Positions 12,619 to 23,591 of a stretch of 64,000 bases of DNA are shown here, piece after piece. Positions within the stretch are counted from its first letter, which is position 1, and each line of letters opens with the position of its first letter. The notes beneath the pieces were generated by a model. The model made no database searches, was not told the DNA's origin, and was given only the letters and a program-made list of their open reading frames with translations. This DNA is from Dentipellis sp. KUC8613. Lineage: Eukaryota > Basidiomycota > Agaricomycetes > Russulales > Hericiaceae. The stretch covers positions 64,180-128,179 of the forward strand of contig NSJX01000043.1 of assembly GCA_002286715.1 (NCBI GenBank), in the 5' to 3' direction. A program made the translations under genes and the position numbers.

Positions 12619-15422
12619 TCACGCTCCCGTCCGAGCCCTCGCTGACCGTGCCTGCTCCGAGATGCGCTGCGATTTTCGGGACCCACTCCCAGCGTCGGCC
12701 TTGGCAGATGCGCGCGTCCTTTTGCGCGTCTGGGGGGCCAAATGGTGCACTTTCCTCTTTTGTGTTTCTTCCGAGTCGCGCACAAACCTGACGGGCAAGA
12801 GCGGCACTTTGGGATCCTCGGCGATTTTGAGGCAATCGCCCAGCGCTCTTCTGAAATGATCATATAATGGAGAATATGTTGTGCGATCTTTGAGGGCTTG
12901 CTTTCTTTTTTTATAGCCCCACATGAGAGCACGACGTAATTTTGCCACATGTTCCACCATCCCTCTCAGTTCCGGAGACATGTTGGTGTTGAGTCCATAG
13001 ATGAGGGCTGTGCTTTTGAGTGCCTTCTCTCGATCCACGCTGCAGTCAGAAGAATGAACAAAGATAGACGAAACGAGATCTTGAGTACGCGTGTCGCCGG
13101 TGCGAACAGTGATTGTCCAGAGAAAGAGCCAGAACAGCGATTCGAGGTCATGTTCAAAGTTGTGTATCATGTCAGGTTCCTTCTTGCCCGAGGCATCGAC
13201 GGGATCGTCATATCCGATCGATGATTGGCTCGATGCATCATCTAAATCGTAAAGGTAGTCACGACGTTGGATTTCAACAGGCATAAAGAATGGCGTCCCC
13301 TGTTGCCTACAAGGTCAGCCATATCCGATACTGGCGTGGTCACACTACGCACCGTCTTCGGGTCGGCACTCCCCTGACCATCTGGATCAAATTTCTTCGC
13401 GTACTCTAGGTCGCTCAGGATTCCTCGACCTCCCGCCTCCGCATCTGAGAACCAAAGTAAATTCCCACCACTGATATCGCGGTGAACCCAGCCGGCGAGA
13501 AACATCAATTGAAGAGCTGTACGCTAGCCGTCAGCACGGTCACGATGAGTAGCGAGCACATGAAATGCATACCTGTTAGACAGTCTTGCATGCCTTTGAT
13601 AACAGTCTTCAACTCCGGTACATTTTGCAGAGCCTCGCATACCTCATTGAACACCACTCGATATTGTCGCTTCCGTACATAATCGCTAGGGTCGTGCTTC
13701 TTGTTCTGTTCAGGTTGCTGAGATGGTACAGTCGATGTCATTTTGGATCGCGACGAGTCGGCATGCAGAAGAGAGGCAGAAACGGTGGTCGGGGCGGCGC
13801 GAGTGAAGATGCCGTCTTTGATTTTCGCATCTGGGGAGACCGGCTTTGATCCGAAGCCTTGCTGGTCGCAGTCAATCGTGAGGAAGTAACGCTTGTAGTT
13901 TCCTGGGTTGGAGAGAGCCGCACAGAGCATCGTCATGTCTTCTGCAGTGACCTTATAGAATTCAGGGAGTTCACAGTCCAGCTTCTGCTCCCGCTCCTCG
14001 TCTTTCCTCCTGCGTTGAACTTCAAGTTTCTCGGCAAACTTCTCGAGATCCTTGAAGATGCTCTCTTGGATTCCCCTCTCTGTCTTCGCCCCCGCATCTA
14101 GCCATACATACTTCAGAATCTGGGCTTTCGCACCTCGCACCGGAGCCAGATCGTCAAAGCCGCCGACTTCGATCACCTTGAACACACGTGTCAACCTTCC
14201 GGTGACACGGAGGCTCAGATGCTCAGCGACCGAGTGCAACGTCTTGAAGTAGCGATTCCTGTTCTTCTGCTCGTCTTGAACTTCGAACACGAGACATAAC
14301 TTGCGCTGCTCGTTGGCGATATCAAGACGCCGTTGAATAGATGGGTCGTAGCCGATCTCGTCCATTCTCGCGAAAACAAACGACGCGAACGCACGCACCG
14401 TGGTATGGATGTCCTGCAGCATATGAGGACATCGCCGAGAAGACAAACAAAGGATGCGAGTGAACCGACCTTAGTGAAGTCGAACCAGTCCGATTTGGCA
14501 GAGTGAGAGCGGGACCAGTACCACAGGCTCATCCGCTCGTTCTCAATCGTGATCTGATCAGGCATGGTCAGAGAGGTCTCTGGGATCGAGCAGAGCGAGG
14601 ATGGACGTACGCTGTAGGTAAACATGCGCCTCACGTCGTCGTTCATGACGTGGACGGCCGCACTGACGACTTTCCTGTAGTTCTGAAGAACAGGCCTCAG
14701 TATCTCGACAGTCATAGAAGGAACAACGTCAAGCATACGTCGACAGTCGGGTCTGGGCCCGAATCCAACTTCCATTCGCAATTCACTGCACTGTCTGCTG
14801 TTGGCGTGTTCTTCGACTTCGATTCGACCGCTTTGGGCACCGTCGACTTGAGCGGCGTGAAATACCCATCGATCTCGTGCGACGACCCGGGAGTCTCCGA
14901 CGCAGTCCTACTGCGTGGCTTCTGCTCCATCTTGAAGCAAGCTTCCCGATGGGGCACATCCGTCTTGGCGATAGCGTCGCAGATGCTCGTGATGAACTTA
15001 AAGGCAGCAACCTCAGATTTGAAGGAATTCTTCGGCTTCTTCTTGAATGCCGAGAATTTTCGGCGGTTTTTTGTGACGAGATTAGCCTTTACGAGCTCGT
15101 CGAGACAGGCTTCGACGACGTCTTCGGAGGGTTCCCAGGGTGCGTAGTCACGGAGAAACGATGCATGAGGGACCGTGACGATCTCTCCGTCCATCTCTTT
15201 GCAGACGTCTTGTCGCTCGTATGGTACGTTCTTCTTTGGCTCCGATCGAATAGAGCGAGGAGTGTCGCTGGAAAAACACGTGAGCTCATGAACATTCACG
15301 GCTGGTATGATACTTATAACCGACCTGATGACAGAACTTGCGCGCTTCGAATTGGGCGTTTGGGGGACGGTACTATAAGATTCACGAAGCGGAGGGACCG
15401 CATCGTTAGACGTGAGCGACAT
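12619..15422 (-). CDS. FunK1-type protein kinase, subtype A, complete copy
   Basis: Five exons on the minus strand: 15422-14739, 14682-14470, 14413-13573, 13516-13353 and 13299-12619. All introns are GT-AG, with the same phases as the subtype B genes; the product is 860 residues. The first exon adds ~75 residues (MSLTSNDAVPPLRES onward) ahead of the FLRDYAPWEPSEDVVEACLDEL lead domain that subtype B genes start with. The kinase core has HRDISGGN (Asp593, Asn598), DLEYAKKF and GTPFFMPVEI. The tail is basic and Ser/Arg-rich (RKRTRASAKADAG, RKSQRISEQ). A TATA-like TATATAAC on the minus strand lies ~40 bases upstream of the start. Convergent with the truncated copy at 11725, and divergent from the subtype B kinase at 17932. 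FunK1 identity is firm; substrate unknown. Confidence 0.9.
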
Positions 15423-15874
15423 GGTGAAGAAGAGTGAGGACGTACGGAAGGAGGGCGAGAGCAGTTATATACTCGACCGGCTGTGTTCAATCGATGTGGC
15501 CGGTAACAATATGAAATAATTTCAAACCCAGACGACAGAAAATGGACAATGGACGGTGTTTCTTTGACGCTGCCACGCGAGTGTGGAACGTGTCGAGGGT
15601 GAGGCTTGGTTATGGCCCAAGAGGACAATGGCGCAGCTGAATGAACGGATATGGTAGCGTGTCTGTGAGTGGGCGAAGTTCGACGTGTCTCCGATAGGAG
15701 ATCATAGCAACATGACGCACAATGCTGACCTTTTCAGATGCGGCCGGTGGACTTAAGCTTATGGTGGATGGTAAGAGGTCAAAAGATGAAGCTAGGTTGA
15801 ACTTCTGTTCTCGACCACAACACACGTGATGACCCGACACATTGGCGCGCTTTGTCCAAAAGCGCCTTCAGTTG

Positions 15875-17688
15875 CAGCCGTTTACAAATCGATAGGCCGC
15901 TTCTGACGAGATCACCGCACAGGGCGGACTTTCAATATTCATGCGGAGATTTGATCAAGCAGCGGTTGATGGCAAGAGCAACGCCACCGTCGCCACAATT
16001 GCGGCTGTCGGAACCTCGGCACTAAACAACTCCGACCCAAATTTTAAATTCCCGCTACCCCTGTGGTAGTGGGTCTTACCGGTCGTTTCTGTGACCACTT
16101 TTTGGCGGTACACGGCCGGCGGCTTCCGAGGCTGATTCAGGCCGGTGGCGAAAAAGGTGGAGAGCGACCTGCGTCAACGGCTAGCAAGGGTAAAAATAGG
16201 GCTGTAGTAACCTTTGGGCGCGACCTTGGCTCCGCCTTGTATCGTCCTTGATGTAACATTGAAAGACGCCGACCTCGCTGGAAGGCTGGCGGATCCTCGG
16301 GCCGCCACGTCCGCGTCAAACTCGCAGCCACAAGCAGCCACATCACTGTGGCTGTCGCTCCAGCTTGTCAAGGGAAGAACGACTTGTCGAAATTTTGTGT
16401 TTTGCTCCCGCCACGCCTGCCCTCAGCGACTTCGGTCGCCCCCATCTTTGTCCCTCCCCTTGTCGTCTAGCTCCCTCGTAACCTCACTCCTCCCAGTATC
16501 CGCAAGATAACTAGCTTTACCCTCTGGCACGCTCCCGGTCGCCACGCTGGCTTCTTCCGTGTCGCCCTCGAGTTCAGCGTTCCCGATGAGATCAATGCAG
16601 GGGTGCCAACCTTGCCATTGTATAGTTACGAGTAAGCCCGCCTTCCTTTTACCTGAGGCAACAAAGCTGAGATGGTGCAAGTTCTCGCTGTAGGCATCCT
16701 CTCACCGTAGTCTTGACATGTCACAGTGCACCGGCCGCGTCTCCCCTCTCCAACGCTCTCCACCCGTCTGCTTCACAGATGCCTACTGCCTCTCCCCCGC
16801 ATTGCCAGTGCTTTCACTCATTCCAATCTATTCTGTTACAATGTCCGGTGCCTGTTCCATAGTCATTAGCATTTCTTATCATATACCATGTACACCCCCC
16901 GGCCAGCCAGTCCGGGCTTCCTGTCAGTATATATCTGATCCATAATAAAACGACTGGATTCAAATGCCCATGGCTAGAGTGAGAATGAAAAGATTTAGAA
17001 ATAATATGTATTTATTCCCGCTCCAGTGCCGGCTCGCTAGGGACCTCTCGATGAGGTTGTTGCCACCTTGTCGAGAGGTTGCCTGCATAGGGTTGTCTCA
17101 ACGAATGGCGAAAAGGGTCGGGCAAGGGTCTGTCGGAGGTTGCCTCAAGGTGCCGCGTCAGAGGGTTCGGACGACCCCGAAGTCCGCTGGCCGTGTAGAT
17201 TTCAAGATCTGGTGGTGGCTGTGCACGAAATCCTAATCCGTCCATGGCTGCGCAGATTGTGTCATCGTACGCGCGGCCCCCTCCATGGCCTCTCGTCTTT
17301 CTCGCGATCGGTCGTTCATCATATTCATGACTGCCTCAATCTCTGGCTGTCGAACGTTCTCGTTCTTCTACCGTTTCAGTCGAAGTACTAGTGTCCCCAC
17401 AACTTATACCATACAAGTTCCCTGCTTCGTCTAATTCTTATGGGGTGTGCGATAGCGAAATGGCTATTGTCCCTTCACGCTTGCGTGAACATCTACAATG
17501 CATGTGACCACGCTGGGAGTCAAACTGCCCACGCCTACATACTTTCTAACCGCTGCACCATCGACAATTGCATTGCCATCAGCCGTAGGGTAGCGGGGGG
17601 TTGCCACCTGGGCCCAGGTGGCCTTGGGGGCTTATTCCTCATGCGCAATGATTTGTCGCGAAGCGGCCTATCGATTTGTAAACGGCTG
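15875..17688. repeat. 28-base perfect inverted repeat bracketing 1.76 kb
   Basis: The 28 bases at 15875-15902 (beginning CAGCCGTTTACAAATCGATA) recur in exact reverse complement at 17661-17688 (beginning AAGCGGCCTATCGATTTGTA). Beyond the repeat, a TGAAGGC block also continues outward on both sides, offset by four bases. This looks like a terminal inverted repeat of a non-autonomous DNA element or the footprint of an inverted duplication. No transposase frame is present inside, and no direct target-site duplication was found. Confidence 0.7.
17603..17622. repeat. 20-base perfect palindrome
   Basis: GCCACCTGGGCCCAGGTGGC reads the same on both strands with no spacer. It lies ~40 bases inside the right arm of the 28-base inverted repeat. 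It could form a cruciform or be a dimeric protein-binding site; there is no direct evidence for either. Confidence 0.6.
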
Positions 17689-17931
17689 TGAAGGCAATCC
17701 GAAGATCATTCTTACCTTGAACACCTTGCGCAGCGCTTGCATCGGGAAACCTCAGCCCTAGTTGTATTCTGTATGTGAGTTCGATCATCTCATCTCGTTG
17801 ATACAAAGTCAGCGTGTACGACTACTCTAGTCATAGGCTAGTAGACGTTCGATCCCTATTCCACACTGAATTCACAGCAATTGACCAAAGTGACGCTGCA
17901 GTTTGCAGTGAACTGGCCTGCATCCACTGCA

Positions 17932-20406
17932 ATGGAAGACGAATCCCTTGAAGTCTGCCCCTTGTTGTTTCTTCGCGATTACGCACCTTTCTGCCCATCC
18001 GACGAAGACGTTCAAGCCTGCTTCGATGCACTGTTGAAGGCCGGGCTCGTGGTCCAGAGCGACTGTCGGTACGAGGTACCTGGGGTAAATCAATTGCCCT
18101 CTTCAACTACGTTCCACTTCTCCTCCTACATCCTTGTGACCACATTATGTAAAACTATAGCGAAGGCTCAAGTAAAAGGCCGACTGGCTTCCTGCTCGTT
18201 GCATCGAGACCCGCCGGTCAACATGGTCGATTCAGAACTGTCGAATTCGCCGGACTGCATGACTGCTTATCTCGCGCTGTTCGAATCAACAGCGGTGGCA
18301 TCTGCAGGTCCCACCAAAGTGGATTGCGTCGTCAACTGCGAATGGAGGCCCCGTTCTTGCAATGATGACGGCGTTGAGGTGCGTATATCGAAACCGTGAT
18401 CCTCTGCCATATCTGACAATGCATGGTATCTTTCCTTTTAGAGTCGCTCGAGTGCTGCCATACATCCAATGCGCGTCATGAACGAGGATGCAAGGCGTCT
18501 GTTTACCTACAGTGTGTGTATCTCACTTTGCGTCATCGGCCGAAATCCATTTCTTATTCGATTTCCGCAGATGACATTTGAGGACACTCACATGATGCTC
18601 TGGTACTGGTCACGCTCCCATTGTGCAAAATCCATCTCCCTCGACATTACAAAAGTATGCTTGCATTCTCATTCGCTACCTGTTGTGGCTTTCTGATTTG
18701 CCGCACTGCAGGACATCTTCACCGCTGTACACATCCTTGCTTCATTCATCTTTGCTAGAGCGGACGAGCTGGGCTTCGATGTATCCGTCCAGCGGCGATT
18801 CGACCAGACGGACACGAAGCGCGACTATTGCCTCGTGTTCCGAGTACAAGACCGCTATTTCAAGACTCTGCGCACCATCTCGGAGCATCTGGACCCGCGG
18901 CGTGTCACGGGAAGATCGACGCGCGTGTTCGAGGTCATTGAAGTCGGCAGCTTCGACAACATGACCCCGATTGCAGGTGCGACGAACAAGATCCTGAAGG
19001 ATGTGTGGCTAGACGAAGGGGCAAGGACGGAGAAGCAGATTCAGGACGACCTATTCGAGGACCTCGATACATTTGCCAAAAGACTCGAAGAGGAAGGCAC
19101 GAGTGGGCTCCCTCATTTCACTGGGGTCAGCCAAGCAGATGAGGATATTCTTCGTACGGCCCTTCGCGGCATGAAGTACAAGAACTATTTCTTGACCGTT
19201 GACTGCGACCAGCAAGGTGTCCGATCGAGACCGTCTACAACTACGGATGTGTCTTCTATCCCCTGTGTCGATTCGTCGCAAGCGAATCTTGCATTCACGC
19301 CAGCTCCGCCACCCGGCGAGAATGCAATAAGTCACCCTGTGGATCACGTACGGAAGCGACAATATCGGGTGGTTTTCGATGAGGTATGCGAGGCTTTGCA
19401 GAGTGTGCGAGAGCTCAAGACTGTAATCAGAGGCATGAAAGATTGTGTAACTGGTACGCATTCATTCATCCCCCACTTATCGTGCCAGCCTTGACGTCTT
19501 CTGTGCAGCTGTTCAACTCATGTTCTTTGCCGGTTGGGTCCATCGCGACATAAGTGGAGGAAACGTGCTATGGTTCTCGGAGACAGAGACGCAAGGACGA
19601 GGTATCCTGAGCGATCTGGAATACGCGAAGGAATTCGATCCAAACGGTCAGGGGAGCGCAGATCCGAAGACGGTACGTGTCCTCTTAAAGTCATCCGTCA
19701 TGAGACGTTACTGATCTGACAGACCGCTCAGGGCACTCCATTCTTCATGCCTATTGAGATCCAACGCCAGATCTACATCTACCGCATCAGCAGTAAAACG
19801 GATCTATTCAACGAGGAACTGGGATACTCTGCATTCGACAGCAGCCCACCTCCTCCAATGATACACAACTTTGAGCATGACCTTGAATCCTTCTTTTGGT
19901 TCCTTCTTTGGACAGTCACTGTTCGCACCGGTGAAAAAAATACTCAAGACCTCGTGGCACCGATCTTCGTCAACAGCTCTGAATGTAGTCCAGCTCGAGA
20001 GGAGGCGATTACTGATGGTGATCATCTCAGACACCGGCTGGCCGACTTACTTCCTCACGAACTGAAAGAGCTTGCGAGGCACCTGTATGTGTTCCGACTC
20101 AATCTGATGCGTGGATACGTTCAAAGAGCACAAGCGCTCGGAGATCCCTCAAAATATTCCAAACTATATAGCATCGTGCGACAAGTATTGGACCACTGCC
20201 TCGAGATATCCGAGGGCCCCGACGTTCTGCCCTTGCCCGTCAAGTTCGCAAACGAAGAAACGCAAGCGAAGGATTTGCACCCCTTGGCCCCCCAGGCGCG
20301 TAAAAGGACGCGCGTATCCACCAAGGCCGACGCTCGAAGCGGGCCCCGCAAGTCGCAGCGCATCGCGAAGAAGGCCAAGTCTGCGAGGGGCCGGAAGAAC
20401 AGCTGA
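17932..20406 (+). CDS. FunK1-type protein kinase, subtype B, copy 2
   Basis: Five exons, 17932-18378, 18442-18654, 18712-19453, 19509-19672 and 19732-20406, give 746 residues. Intron positions and phases are identical to those of the subtype B gene at 7471-9995. The start ATG (MEDESLEVCPLLFLRDYAPF) matches the start of that paralogue. The kinase core shows HRDISGGN (Asp481, Asn486), DLEYAKEF and GTPFFMPIEI. The tail is basic (RKRTRVSTKADARSG, RKSQRIAKKAKSARG). The protein lacks the N-terminal extension of subtype A. Its 3' flank (to ~20780) is homologous to the flank beyond the kinase that ends at 12619, and here it runs directly into the promoter of the next gene. The substrate of this kinase is unknown. 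Confidence 0.9.
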
Positions 20407-20832
20407 GCGCGCGGCGTCGTCGATCTAAACCGTGACCCGCATGACGATATCCGCCTCTTCCTTCGCACTTTGCTACCCATGTATCCATTACTTTCATTCC
20501 CTGTAATTCTAACGCCACACTGTATATATATCCACATACTCCACTGACCAGTTCAGGGGCCGCTTTGTGACTTCCCTGTGGCATGCGGCGTGGGACGTGG
20601 TCAAAGAGGCGTCTCAGACACTCAGGCCTCCGAGTCTTTGCTTATCGATGTCGCAGACGCTTGTACCGAGCCGCACACAACGCAACAACATCAATGCAAC
20701 AATAACCATAGCCACGCGCATTGACCGCCCAGCGCCACACCCGCCGAGATATAATATATAAACCGCCAGGACGAGTGCCCCTCCCCAACCTCGAACATCT
20801 TACCCACCCCGAACCGATACAGCTCCTCCAGC
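20407..20832. promoter_or_regulatory. FunK1 3' flank doubling as promoter of the next gene
   Basis: Bases ~20560-20780 match, in reverse complement, ~12285-12480 beyond the subtype A kinase, with blocks such as GGTTATTGTTGCATTG and CTCTTTGACCAC on the complementary strand. A TATA-like element, AGATATAATATATAAACC, lies at ~20747-20764, some 70 bases ahead of the ATG at 20833. The sequence shared with the kinase-flank copy therefore includes the putative core promoter of the downstream gene. Confidence 0.55.
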
Positions 20833-20920
20833 ATGTCGCAATCACACAACTCTACGCGCCGCGCAGGCAAACAGCCCGCCTTCGCCCCGACGGCCCTTCT
20901 CGGCGGTAAGCCCTCTCCCT

Positions 20921-20951
<31 letters not shown>

Positions 20952-21640
20952 CCTCTCTCTCCCTCCGCTTATAGAGTCCGCGTATCATGCACACAGGCGC
21001 GCACACTGGCAGGCTGCGCCCCGACGAGGCGGCCGCGACCGCGGAGAGTATGCTGCAGAGCGGACAGACCGTGTCCCAGCAGGCCCGCCCGGTCCAGCAG
21101 CAGCAGCAACAGCAGCGGCAGGAACAGCAGAACGATAACAGTGTCCCGCACGCGCTGCACGCGTACCCATACCCATCGCACCCATACCTCGGCCACGACG
21201 AGGCAGCCACAATCGCAGAGAGCATGCTGCAGAATAACCAGGCGCAGGCCATCGACGTCCTGCGTCGTGATCATGCTGGGCAGCACGGGTACCCCGCCCA
21301 GCAGCAGGAGCAGCAGCAGAGTATGGAGAACACGTACCAGCGTATCATGCTGGAGGAGTTCTACCGCGACAAGCAACGGCGCCGGGAGCGCGCCTACGCC
21401 CGCATGAATCCCTACACCAACACCCGCACCACCGAGGAAGAGGAAGATGACGATGAGGAGGACGACGAGGACGACGAGACGCCGCTGCAGTTCTGGCTGC
21501 GGAACGGGCCGTCGGCGGCGGACGTCGAGGCGCAGCGGTACTTCGGGCAGCCGGCGCACGAGCGGCTGCGCACGCATGGCGAGATCTGGACGGAATTTTG
21601 TGTGCAGCGGCGGATGGGGAGGGTGGGGAGGGGGATGTAG
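20833..21640 (+). CDS. Gln-rich acidic protein of unknown function
   Basis: Two exons, 20833-20905 and 20997-21640, give 238 residues. The intron is GTAAGC...ACACAG; of the two candidate acceptors, only the one at 20996 keeps the long frame open. The intron contains a CT-rich microsatellite. The protein has two copies of a short motif, RPDEAAATAESMLQ and GHDEAATIAESMLQ, separated by a Gln-rich linker. They are followed by a further Gln-rich stretch, a charged helix (RIMLEEFYRDKQRRRERAYA), a run of about 15 Asp/Glu residues and a C-terminal segment with FWLRNGPSAADVEAQRYF. No known domain is recognised. The repeated AES-Leu-Gln motif may be a short interaction helix; that is a guess. Confidence 0.65.
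20911..20976 (+). repeat. CT-rich microsatellite inside an intron
   Basis: A pyrimidine run of CCCTCT and CT units fills most of the only intron of the gene at 20833, just upstream of the acceptor. It probably acts as, or is tolerated as, an extended polypyrimidine tract. Length polymorphism between strains is likely. Confidence 0.8.
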
Positions 21641-21960
21641 GTGATGGGTGTTTAGAGCTGGTATGCTGTGGATGTTGATGGTATGAGTATCTTTGTGGTG
21701 GATGATGAGAAATGTGCGGATTGTTGTTCGGCGGTGGTGCGGTTTGCGTATGGGCTGTATATCATGGAAGAGGCAATATATTCGACAAACCTACCTTCAA
21801 CTTGAGACTCCGCGACGACCGTGACGGCCGTTTTCAGGATAGAACAAATCAAACTTGCACATACATATATCACTCCCCCTAGATCCTACACACACGCACA
21901 CCGCGCACATACACACACCACCCCACCTCCACGCGCCCCTCTCCGGCGACCCCTACGGCC

Positions 21961-23271
21961 CTACGCCCCCATCCCAACCCCGACCGCAGGCCCGACCACG
22001 CCAACCGACACGAGCGCCGCGAGCGCCGGCGCGGCCCACGCGCGCGCCCACACCGCAAACGCGAGCGTCGTCCACACGACGTCCCAGCCGATGGACGCCT
22101 GCGCGGGGTGCGCGTGCAGCGTCGCCCACAGCTCGCCGGGCACGCGTGCCAGCGCGGACGTGTGTGCGAGTGGCGGTGCGGACGTGTGTGCGAGTGGCGG
22201 TGCGGACGTGTGTGCAAGGGATAGTGCGGATGTGTGTAAGACGGCGCGCGAGGTGAGGATGCGCGCGAGGAGCGCGAGCAGGAGGAGCAGCGCGTGGAGC
22301 GTGCGTGTACGCAGGGCGAGGCGCGGGTGCGGGTGCTGCGGGAGCGGGAGGAGCGGGAGGACGAGGAGGATGTGTATCGCGAGGAGGATGGGGAGGAAGA
22401 GCCCGTGTGTGAGCGCGGGGGGGAGGAGCATTGTGAGGAGGGTGGAGAGGAGGACGGGGAGGTAGGTCGTTGGGGGGAGCGGGAGGCGGCGGGTGGGGAT
22501 GGTGGCTGCGGTGGGACGCTTGGATGGGGATTTGGGTGTGGAGGGCGAGGGGGAGAGTTTGGGGCGCGGGAAGAGGAGGAGCGCTAAGTAGAAGAGGCAG
22601 GATGCGACGGAGATGGCGACGAGCTGGCCGAGGAGCATGTAAGCCCATAGGTGCTTGATGCGATGCGTGCGCCCTGTTATTGCACCCTGTGAGCTTCCGG
22701 AACCAAAAGACGCGGGTCAGAGTGTGTAAAGGGGCGCACCGTATGTCGCGAGCAGGATGGTCCACGTTCCCGCGGTGAAGAGACATATCTGCTCGCTCCA
22801 CCACCAGTTCAGCGGCGTACGTGCGACGGCAGTCCAAGCTTGCTCGAAGAGGGCAGTATGCGATAGCCACTGTGCGATGCGCGTGGCTATTGGGATTGCG
22901 CGCAAGGCGGCGTCGGTCTGCCCGGAGTAGGCAGAGCGTTCGAAGTCGGCAAATGACCACTAGACGAACTTTAGTGATGTGGGCAATGAGACAATGTAGA
23001 TATCTCACCTGTAGGAATGCCAACATGTCTGCACACCCGAAGTGTTCCAGTCAGTTCCCTAGCGCGCAAGTAGTTCGAGACAGGAGGGCTCACAGTACCA
23101 TGTATGCAAGAACGAGGCAACAGTAAGCACCGCAAACGTGTAAACTCGAAAAGACGAGACATTCGGTGGGATGCGGCGGGGAAATGACCGCAAGATGAGG
23201 ACGAAGAGCGCGATGATGCTGAAGAAGTATGACGCGAAGATGGAGAGAGCGACGGGGTGAGATAGCGCCAT
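21961..23271 (-). CDS. Multi-pass membrane protein of unknown function
   Basis: Four exons on the minus strand: 23271-23094, 23028-23009 (a 20-base micro-exon), 22959-22740 and 22673-21961, giving 376 residues. The last acceptor (ATAACAG, at 22674-22676) was chosen over the ACAG 13 bases upstream because only it preserves the frame. Hydrophobic helices are visible near residues 5-27, 43-60, 125-142, 155-178, 205-245, 255-278 and 330-376. A conserved-looking segment, PLNWWWSEQICLFTAG, precedes the third helix, and HTWYMLAFLQWSF spans the micro-exon. Fungal membrane proteins with similar Trp-rich blocks exist but no activity is known to me. The C-terminal part holds a tandem AHTSAPPL repeat. 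It diverges from the SAE2/CtIP gene across 320 bases. Confidence 0.72.
22154..22240 (-). repeat. 24-base coding minisatellite
   Basis: Three 24-base units (22154-22177, 22178-22201, 22202-22225) and a partial fourth encode repeated AHTSAPPL-like octapeptides in the loop between the last membrane helices of the 21961-23271 protein. The first two units are identical over the full unit and the third has drifted. The unit length is a multiple of three, so copy-number change would keep the frame. Confidence 0.8.
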
Positions 23272-23591
23272 GGTTATGGCCTTCTGCTACAGAGATCGCG
23301 TTCTTTTTTTGGAAATTGTTGCTTACACGCTACGCCACCTGGCCGTGGAGAATGTTAGAGGAGGGTGGAGGAGGACCACGTACGACGCGTCGGTGTGGCA
23401 ATTGCAAAGGACTCGGAGGCGACGCGGGAGTATTTTGTGGCGCCGTTGATTCGGAGTAAGCGTGCGAACCCAATAGACGCCCGCTCAGGCCGCCTGGCGC
23501 TTACCGCGTTGCTCCCAGATACTTGCCTTTGTGCTCCTTCCGCGACAGTCGCGACTTGCTTCACCACCTCCGCGCGCCGCAATATACCCGA
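23272..23591. promoter_or_regulatory. Bidirectional promoter with an ACGCGT (MCB-like) site
   Basis: The 320 bases between the divergent membrane-protein gene and the SAE2/CtIP gene contain GACGCGTC at 23394-23401, centred on ACGCGT. That hexamer is the MluI cell-cycle box bound by MBF in yeasts and drives G1/S expression of many replication and repair genes. A single site may be chance in GC-rich DNA. Confidence 0.4.

Larger units (their letters stand above)
11291..15868. repeat. Inverted duplication arms of the subtype A kinase 5' region
   Basis: The left arm, about 11291-12185, and the right arm, about 14985-15868 in reverse complement, share promoter and N-terminal coding sequence of subtype A FunK1. 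Matching blocks include GGACAAAGCGCGCCAA, then GTCGGGTCATCACGTGTG, a TATA-like region, and most of the first coding exon. The arms have diverged by substitutions and small indels, so this is not an assembly artefact of identical sequence. The intact kinase 12619-15422 lies between the fragment and the right arm's outer edge. Confidence 0.7.
15423..17931. other. Gene-free spacer between divergent FunK1 genes
   Basis: About 2.5 kb without a supported gene; only short unconserved frames are seen. The outer parts (to ~15870 and from ~17690) are the duplicated 5' flanks of subtype A and subtype B kinases. The inner ~1.8 kb is bounded by a 28-base perfect inverted repeat and is unrelated to the spacer at 10.3-11.3 kb as far as the eye can tell. 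It carries a 20-base palindrome near its right end. Confidence 0.6.

Noticed and set aside
15875..17688. Autonomous DNA transposon
   Set aside because: Despite good inverted ends there is no transposase-like frame inside and no target-site duplication, so only a repeat was called.
17881..17931. N-terminal extension of the subtype B kinase at 17932
   Set aside because: It would need a TTG start, and the paralogue at 9995 begins exactly at the MEDE methionine.
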